The position numbers and the translations under genes were made by a program. Below the pieces are notes generated by a model. The model did no database searches. It saw nothing but the letters and a program-made list of their open reading frames with translations, and was not told the origin of the DNA. Source: Mucilaginibacter sp. (GTDB taxonomy: Bacteria; Bacteroidota; Bacteroidia; Sphingobacteriales; Sphingobacteriaceae). From it: a DNA stretch of 10,119 nt. The DNA lies in NCBI GenBank assembly GCA_028288315.1, contig JAQBNY010000173.1, forward strand, positions 1 to 10,119. The letters are read 5' to 3'. Of the stretch, positions 6,678 to 10,119 are shown piece by piece. Positions within the stretch are counted from its first letter, which is position 1. The number at the start of each line of letters is the position of its first letter.

Positions 6678-8267
6678 ATGAACATAAACAAACTAAAACC
6701 AACTGCGTATGCATTGGTGTTCGCAGGATTAATATTTTTGCAAAGCTGCAATAAAACAAAAGAGCAAGAAATATTAAATACAAGTACAAACGATACAGGT
6801 AAGGTATTACCTGGTGCTACAAATCCAGATTTTTCATCAATAACGTGGAGCACCGCAAAAGCCCAGCCTATAGGAACTCACGAAGTTCATGGAGAGGTAG
6901 TACATGATAAGCTTTATATTTTTGGTGGTTATGATATAAATAAAAGGCCGCAATGGACCCCTACTAAACGTGCTTATGTTTATGATGCAATTAGTAATTT
7001 GTGGGCCTCTATTAAAGATTTACCCCATGAACCAACCGGATCAAATTTTGGTGGGGTAACTCATGTTGGCGTTACAAATGATGGAAATGATATTTATTTT
7101 GCTGGTGGTTATATCTCAACTTCTAATGGAACCGGTCAGGTTTTTGGCACTAAGCAGGTTTGGAAATACACTGTTGTCACAAATACGTATACAAGGCTGC
7201 CAGATTTACCACAAGCTTTAGCCGCGGGTCAATTAAGATATGTAAACGGTAAGATCCATTATATGGGAGGGGCAGATTTATCACGTGCTGATATAAACAT
7301 TCATTTAGCATTAGATTTAAATAATATAGCCGCGGGCTGGAAATCATTAGCGCCACTTAATAATGGCGTAAATCATCCCGGATCAGCTGTTTTAAATGGA
7401 AAGATCTATTTCCTGGGTGGGGCCCATCATCAGGATGAAAACTCACTTGCCCAAAAAACATTGGAAGTTTATAATGAACAAACTAATACATGGACAAATT
7501 TAGCCGATATGCCTGTTGGCGTTGATCATATTTCTTCGGCAGTAGTTACATATGGGAACCGCTTAATTGTGCTTGGGGGAGAAACTTCTCATAGCGTTTT
7601 AAGCAATCGTGTTTTTGCATACACCCCGGCTACAAATACATGGGAAGAACTTAATAGGATGCCTGCAGCGAAGTCTGCTGGAGTGGCGGCTGTTTTAAGT
7701 GGGAATATTTATTATGTAGGAGGAAACTTTTCTAATGTAAATTATAAAGGAGTTCCGGTTGTAAATACAACATCTTTTAACATACTGCCTTTAGCTGATA
7801 CTTATATTCGTAACGGAAGCTTTGCTTCAACTAATTATGGTAGCGATACTTCTTTGATTGTTAAGGGTTCCACTGCCAGTAATTATCAAAGGTCAACATA
7901 TCTTAAATTTTCGTTGACTAATGTAGCCTCAATAACATCAGGAACCCTGCGCGTATATGGCAGAAATATGGATAGTCAGACAGCATTAAATTTGTCATGT
8001 TTTGGTATAGATAACGATACCTGGTCAGAAAGCAATTTAGTATTTAACAATGCACCGCAACCTACCGCAATGGCTTTAAGTATTGCGAGTGTAAATAATA
8101 TATCGAAATACGTTGATTTTAATGTAACAAATTTTGTTAAAGCACAGTTAGCAGGTGATAAAATAGCTAGTTTATCAATTAAAGATCCTGCAAATAAAAA
8201 CGTTGTTACACAATTTAACAGTAAAGAAAATAAAGTTAATAAACCATTGCTGGTTATAACCAGATGA
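6678..8267 (+). CDS. Kelch-repeat lipoprotein with C-terminal DNRLRE/CBM96-like domain
   Basis: This 529-residue protein has a lipoprotein signal peptide: basic start, hydrophobic 9-21, lipobox LQSC with C24 as the lipidated residue. Residues about 60-350 carry six Kelch motifs, each with a Gly-Gly after a hydrophobic strand (G83-G84, G143-G144, G197-G198, G247-G248, G300-G301, G348-G349). The best repeats also have the downstream Tyr and Trp (for example Y265/W272 and Y315/W322). This fits a six-bladed beta-propeller. Residues about 366-529 match the DNRLRE/CBM96 beta-sandwich, opening with LPLADTYIRNGSFASTNYGS. CBM96 members bind polysaccharides such as alginate, so glycan binding is inferred; neither half shows catalytic residues I can name. 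It is probably anchored in the outer membrane, either side. No SusC/SusD pair or glycosidase is adjacent, so the substrate is open. The gene is monocistronic: divergent promoter region before, strong terminator 44 bp after. Confidence 0.9.
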   Translation: MNINKLKPTAYALVFAGLIFLQSCNKTKEQEILNTSTNDTGKVLPGATNPDFSSITWSTAKAQPIGTHEVHGEVVHDKLYIFGGYDINKRPQWTPTKRAYVYDAISNLWASIKDLPHEPTGSNFGGVTHVGVTNDGNDIYFAGGYISTSNGTGQVFGTKQVWKYTVVTNTYTRLPDLPQALAAGQLRYVNGKIHYMGGADLSRADINIHLALDLNNIAAGWKSLAPLNNGVNHPGSAVLNGKIYFLGGAHHQDENSLAQKTLEVYNEQTNTWTNLADMPVGVDHISSAVVTYGNRLIVLGGETSHSVLSNRVFAYTPATNTWEELNRMPAAKSAGVAAVLSGNIYYVGGNFSNVNYKGVPVVNTTSFNILPLADTYIRNGSFASTNYGSDTSLIVKGSTASNYQRSTYLKFSLTNVASITSGTLRVYGRNMDSQTALNLSCFGIDNDTWSESNLVFNNAPQPTAMALSIASVNNISKYVDFNVTNFVKAQLAGDKIASLSIKDPANKNVVTQFNSKENKVNKPLLVITR

Positions 8268-8310
8268 TTACAAAAGCATTTTTTTAAGATTTGAAAGTAT
8301 TTCAAACAGA

Positions 8311-8350
8311 AAAAAGCCATTTAGTTTTAAACTAAATGGCTTTTTGTTTT
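8311..8350 (+). terminator. Strong Rho-independent terminator after the Kelch lipoprotein
   Basis: GCCATTTAGTT (8316-8326) pairs perfectly with its complement (8330-8340), leaving a tight loop of about 3 bases. A TTTTTGTTTT run follows (8341-8350). The left arm is preceded by an A run (8310-8315), which extends the stem and would also give a T tract on the other strand. It lies 44 bp after the lipoprotein stop and isolates the downstream methyltransferase gene. Confidence 0.92.
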
Positions 8351-8500
8351 GGAAGGATTATATCAGGTTCTATTTTACGGTTTAATTAAAAACCAGAAAG
8401 TTATTCTAATTACTTGAATTTGTTTAATGAAAATGGCATTAGAAATAAATAGTATAATTGTATTAAATCCAAAATTATCTGTTTACACCCCTTATTGCAC

Positions 8501-9229
8501 ATGAACATTAAAGAACATTATGATATCCATTTGGGTAACTTTTACTCTTGGATGGTGGGTGATTTTGCAGACGGCCAGCAATCTCAGCAAGAATATCTAA
8601 GTAACCATTATATTATTCCTAATAGTACGGGCGTTGCACTTGATTTGGGTGCAGGGCATGGGTTGCAAAGCGTTTCTTTGGCCAAAATTGGATTTAAGGT
8701 TTACGCTATAGATTTCAATCGACAGCTACTTGGTGAGCTACGGCAAAACAGTATGCACTTGCCAGTAGAGGTTATTGAAGGTGATTTACGCTCTGTAGCA
8801 GACTACAAACCGCTTAATCCCGAAGTTATTATTTGTGCTGGTGATACGCTTAGTCATCTTGAAAATACCGAAGAGATAGAACAGCTTATTGCAGATTGTG
8901 CAGTTACGCTTTACAATAATGGAAAGCTGATTCTTTCTTTTAGAGATTACAGCAATGCGCTTACAGGTGATAAGCGTTTCATTCCGGTAAAGAGTGATGC
9001 GCATCGCATACTTACCTGTTGTTTGGATTATACAGATAACAGGGTATTGGTGACGGATCTATTGCATACACAAACTGCAAGCGGCTGGCAGCAAACCGTA
9101 AGTTCCTATTATAAAACCCGGATTTTACCAGACAAGATTGTTGCCCTTTTGGAACAGCAAGGCTTCAATATTTTATATAATGAGCCTATTAATCGTATGA
9201 TTCACATCATTGCACAAAAACAATCGTAG
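8501..9229 (+). CDS. Class I SAM-dependent methyltransferase
   Basis: I chose ATG 8501 (242 residues); the frame extends only two codons upstream to a TTG at 8495. Residues about 43-145 form a Rossmann-type SAM-binding fold. Motif I is LDLGAGHG at 47-54, the acidic residue at the end of strand 2 is D71 in AIDFN, GDL at 94-96 matches the adenine-contacting region, and ICAGDTLSHL at 111-120 is the motif IV region. The C-terminal half (about 146-242), with several beta strands, is likely the substrate-binding part. The family (Methyltransf_25/11-like) is clear, but the substrate is not predictable; small molecules are more common than nucleic acids or proteins for this length. The gene stands alone: a strong terminator precedes it and a convergent gene follows. 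A near-consensus -7 element (TATAATTG, 8453-8460) about 40 bp before the ATG could be its promoter, but no -33 box fits. Confidence 0.88.
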   Translation: MNIKEHYDIHLGNFYSWMVGDFADGQQSQQEYLSNHYIIPNSTGVALDLGAGHGLQSVSLAKIGFKVYAIDFNRQLLGELRQNSMHLPVEVIEGDLRSVADYKPLNPEVIICAGDTLSHLENTEEIEQLIADCAVTLYNNGKLILSFRDYSNALTGDKRFIPVKSDAHRILTCCLDYTDNRVLVTDLLHTQTASGWQQTVSSYYKTRILPDKIVALLEQQGFNILYNEPINRMIHIIAQKQS

Positions 9230-9281
9230 TGCTTATTTGAAGAAGACGCCTTTTTTTCACACCTTTTTAAATAAGATATTT
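9230..9281. other. Short convergent gap with inverted repeat and T-rich runs
   Basis: CTTATTT (9232-9238) and AAATAAG (9269-9275) are perfect complements separated by 30 bases that include T7 and T5 runs. A T-rich stretch follows the second arm. The long spacer and all-A/T pairing make this a weak terminator candidate, though its place between two converging genes fits that role. Confidence 0.3.
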
Positions 9282-10079
9282 TTATTTGACCCGCCTGTAT
9301 ATTTCTACAGATTGACCATTTGTAGCACTGTTAATTACCTGGGTATATTCATCAGTACCATTTAATGTGATCTTAATAGCAAATTTATGCCCACGAAGTA
9401 AAGCGTAATTTGATATTACATCTTCCTCCCTAAGCGTATCATTCCTAAAAGTAAATACCCCGGTACCAAAACCATTTTTAAATATGGTTTTTTCCTTGTT
9501 CCGCGGAAGCCTGTGTATAAAAGTAAAATGCCCTCCCCAGAACATTTTATACTGTGTTATTTCCGTTGGTATCGTATCCTTACCTTTTATTGTATAGGTT
9601 TTTTCCATTTTCCACAAACCATCAAGTACAGAGGTATCAGCTATAGAGGTATCAGCTGGTGCCAATTTTTTATAGTCTTCTTTCAATACATATTTTACAC
9701 CTTGTACTGTAGCATAGTCCGGAATAATTTGGGTGTAACCATTGGTTTTTTTTGTAATTATAAGCTTATAAGTTAGGGGTGAGTCAAGCGCTCTGCTGCT
9801 ATAAATACTATGTTCCGTAATTCTGTTAGAGTCAAGAGTATAAGTGCCAACACCAAATCCAACAGATGAATCAGGTACTATACTGGCATACATAAAGTGA
9901 CGATCTGTATAAATTTTTATTTGAGTTCTCTTAATAGTAGAGTCTTTACCTCCGCGACTGAGCACTTGTTTTTCAAGTTCATATACACCTGTCTGGCTTG
10001 GCTGAGATGGCTTTTCTTTTTTCTTACATCCTAAAATCAAGCAACTTAATAAAGCTGCATAAATTAAAATCTTATTCAT
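9282..10079 (-). CDS. Lipoprotein of unknown function with two tandem copies of one domain
   Basis: This 265-residue protein begins with a lipoprotein signal peptide: MNKILIYAALLSC, then lipobox LILGC with C18 as the predicted lipidated residue, followed by a Lys-rich tether (KKKEK). I do not recognise a named family. The mature part is two copies of a roughly 110-residue beta-rich domain (31-139 and 154-265). Matching positions include G-[VL]-[YW]-x-[LM]-E-K (31-37 / 154-160), GKD (44-46 / 166-168), TQ (52-53 / 175-176), HF (61-62 / 184-185), GFGxG (74-78 / 203-207) and YTQ[IV]I (115-119 / 245-249). The linker (140-153) contains ADTSI-ADTSV. The G-x-[WY] opening and strand pattern recall lipocalin-like or other small beta-barrel lipoproteins of Bacteroidota, but that is inference. 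It converges on the methyltransferase gene and shares no operon inside the window. The start is the only ATG before the signal peptide; no clear promoter is visible in the 40 bases left before the edge. Confidence 0.85.
   Translation of the reverse strand: MNKILIYAALLSCLILGCKKKEKPSQPSQTGVYELEKQVLSRGGKDSTIKRTQIKIYTDRHFMYASIVPDSSVGFGVGTYTLDSNRITEHSIYSSRALDSPLTYKLIITKKTNGYTQIIPDYATVQGVKYVLKEDYKKLAPADTSIADTSVLDGLWKMEKTYTIKGKDTIPTEITQYKMFWGGHFTFIHRLPRNKEKTIFKNGFGTGVFTFRNDTLREEDVISNYALLRGHKFAIKITLNGTDEYTQVINSATNGQSVEIYRRVK
9285..9620 (-). repeat. Second copy of the duplicated lipoprotein domain
   Basis: This encodes residues 154-265. It aligns with residues 31-139 through GLWKMEK, GKDT, ITQYK, GHF, GFGTG and EYTQVI, in the same order and with nearly constant offset (122-130). 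The DNA copies have diverged, so the duplication is old. Confidence 0.75.
9630..9657 (-). repeat. Perfect 13-bp direct repeat, 15-bp period, in the domain linker
   Basis: AGAGGTATCAGCT occurs at 9630-9642 and again at 9645-9657. On the coding (minus) strand the 15-bp unit encodes Ala-Asp-Thr-Ser-[Ile/Val] twice. It sits in the linker between the two domain copies and is in frame, so unit gain or loss would change linker length by five residues. Confidence 0.85.
9663..9989 (-). repeat. First copy of the duplicated lipoprotein domain
   Basis: This encodes residues 31-139, opening with GVYELEK and containing KDST, TQIK, HF, GFGVGTYT and YTQII. It pairs with the second copy at 9285-9620. Confidence 0.75.
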
Positions 10080-10119
10080 ATTGCTTAAGTTTTAATGTGA
10101 GATAGAGATTTATTTCATC

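Noticed and set aside
6607..6853. Two short minus-strand frames with hydrophobic translations near the lipoprotein start
   Set aside because: They overlap each other and lie antisense to the signal peptide region; hydrophobicity follows from AT-rich DNA and there is no supporting start context.
7976..8320. Minus-strand open frame of 114 residues overlapping the end of the Kelch lipoprotein gene
   Set aside because: It begins inside the terminator hairpin and runs antisense to the conserved CBM96-like domain; the translation resembles no protein family and is Cys/Leu-rich in a shadow-like way.
8495..8500. TTG start two codons before ATG 8501 of the methyltransferase
   Set aside because: TTG is a rare start, it adds only two residues, and ATG 8501 is the simpler choice.
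9513..9776. Plus-strand open frame of 87 residues inside the duplicated lipoprotein gene
   Set aside because: It is antisense to a well-supported lipoprotein coding sequence, and its aromatic-rich translation looks like a shadow.
1..10119. CRISPR arrays, tRNA or rRNA genes, insertion sequences, phage or attachment sites
   Set aside because: No regularly spaced repeats, cloverleaf sequences, transposase or integrase motifs, or flanking terminal repeats were seen on either strand.

Overview
The window looks like a chromosomal segment of a Bacteroidota bacterium, most plausibly Sphingobacteriaceae (Mucilaginibacter or Pedobacter-like). This is inferred from low-to-moderate GC by eye, start codons with little or no Shine-Dalgarno sequence, TAnnTTTG-type -7 elements, two lipoproteins with short signal peptides, a Kelch plus DNRLRE/CBM96-type lipoprotein, and cytosolic PAS/GAF histidine kinases of a style common in that family. 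No species can be fixed from the sequence alone.

Left part (1-2118, + strand): the 3' end of a large hybrid histidine kinase, of which only two receiver domains are visible, is followed after 37 bp by a REC-coiled coil-HisKA-HATPase kinase. They probably form one operon and one phosphorelay.

Middle part (2251-6379, - strand, convergent to the first pair): transcription runs from a PAS-PAS-GAF-HisKA-HATPase kinase (6379-4340), over a 20-bp gap, into a single-domain response regulator (4319-3942). A second cytosolic kinase with one clear PAS and one weak PAS-like region follows (3705-2251). The usual longest-ORF start of that second kinase is a TTG and is probably wrong: an ATG 75 bp further in fits the family, and a promoter-like -7 element lies in the discarded stretch. 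In the whole signalling block there are three complete kinases and four receiver domains, but no DNA-binding or enzymatic output domain and no HPt domain.

Right part (6678-10079): a lipoprotein with a six-repeat Kelch propeller and a C-terminal DNRLRE/CBM96-like beta-sandwich (+) is closed by a strong intrinsic terminator. An orphan class I SAM-dependent methyltransferase (+) follows. A convergent lipoprotein of unknown function (-) is built from two copies of the same roughly 110-residue domain joined by a short Ala-Asp-Thr-Ser repeat linker.

No RNA genes, CRISPR arrays, insertion sequences or phage genes were seen. The region reads as ordinary accessory signalling and envelope genes. The points most worth a second look are the internally duplicated lipoprotein, the Kelch-CBM96 architecture and the output-less kinase cluster; I do not see clear evidence of a new multi-gene system.
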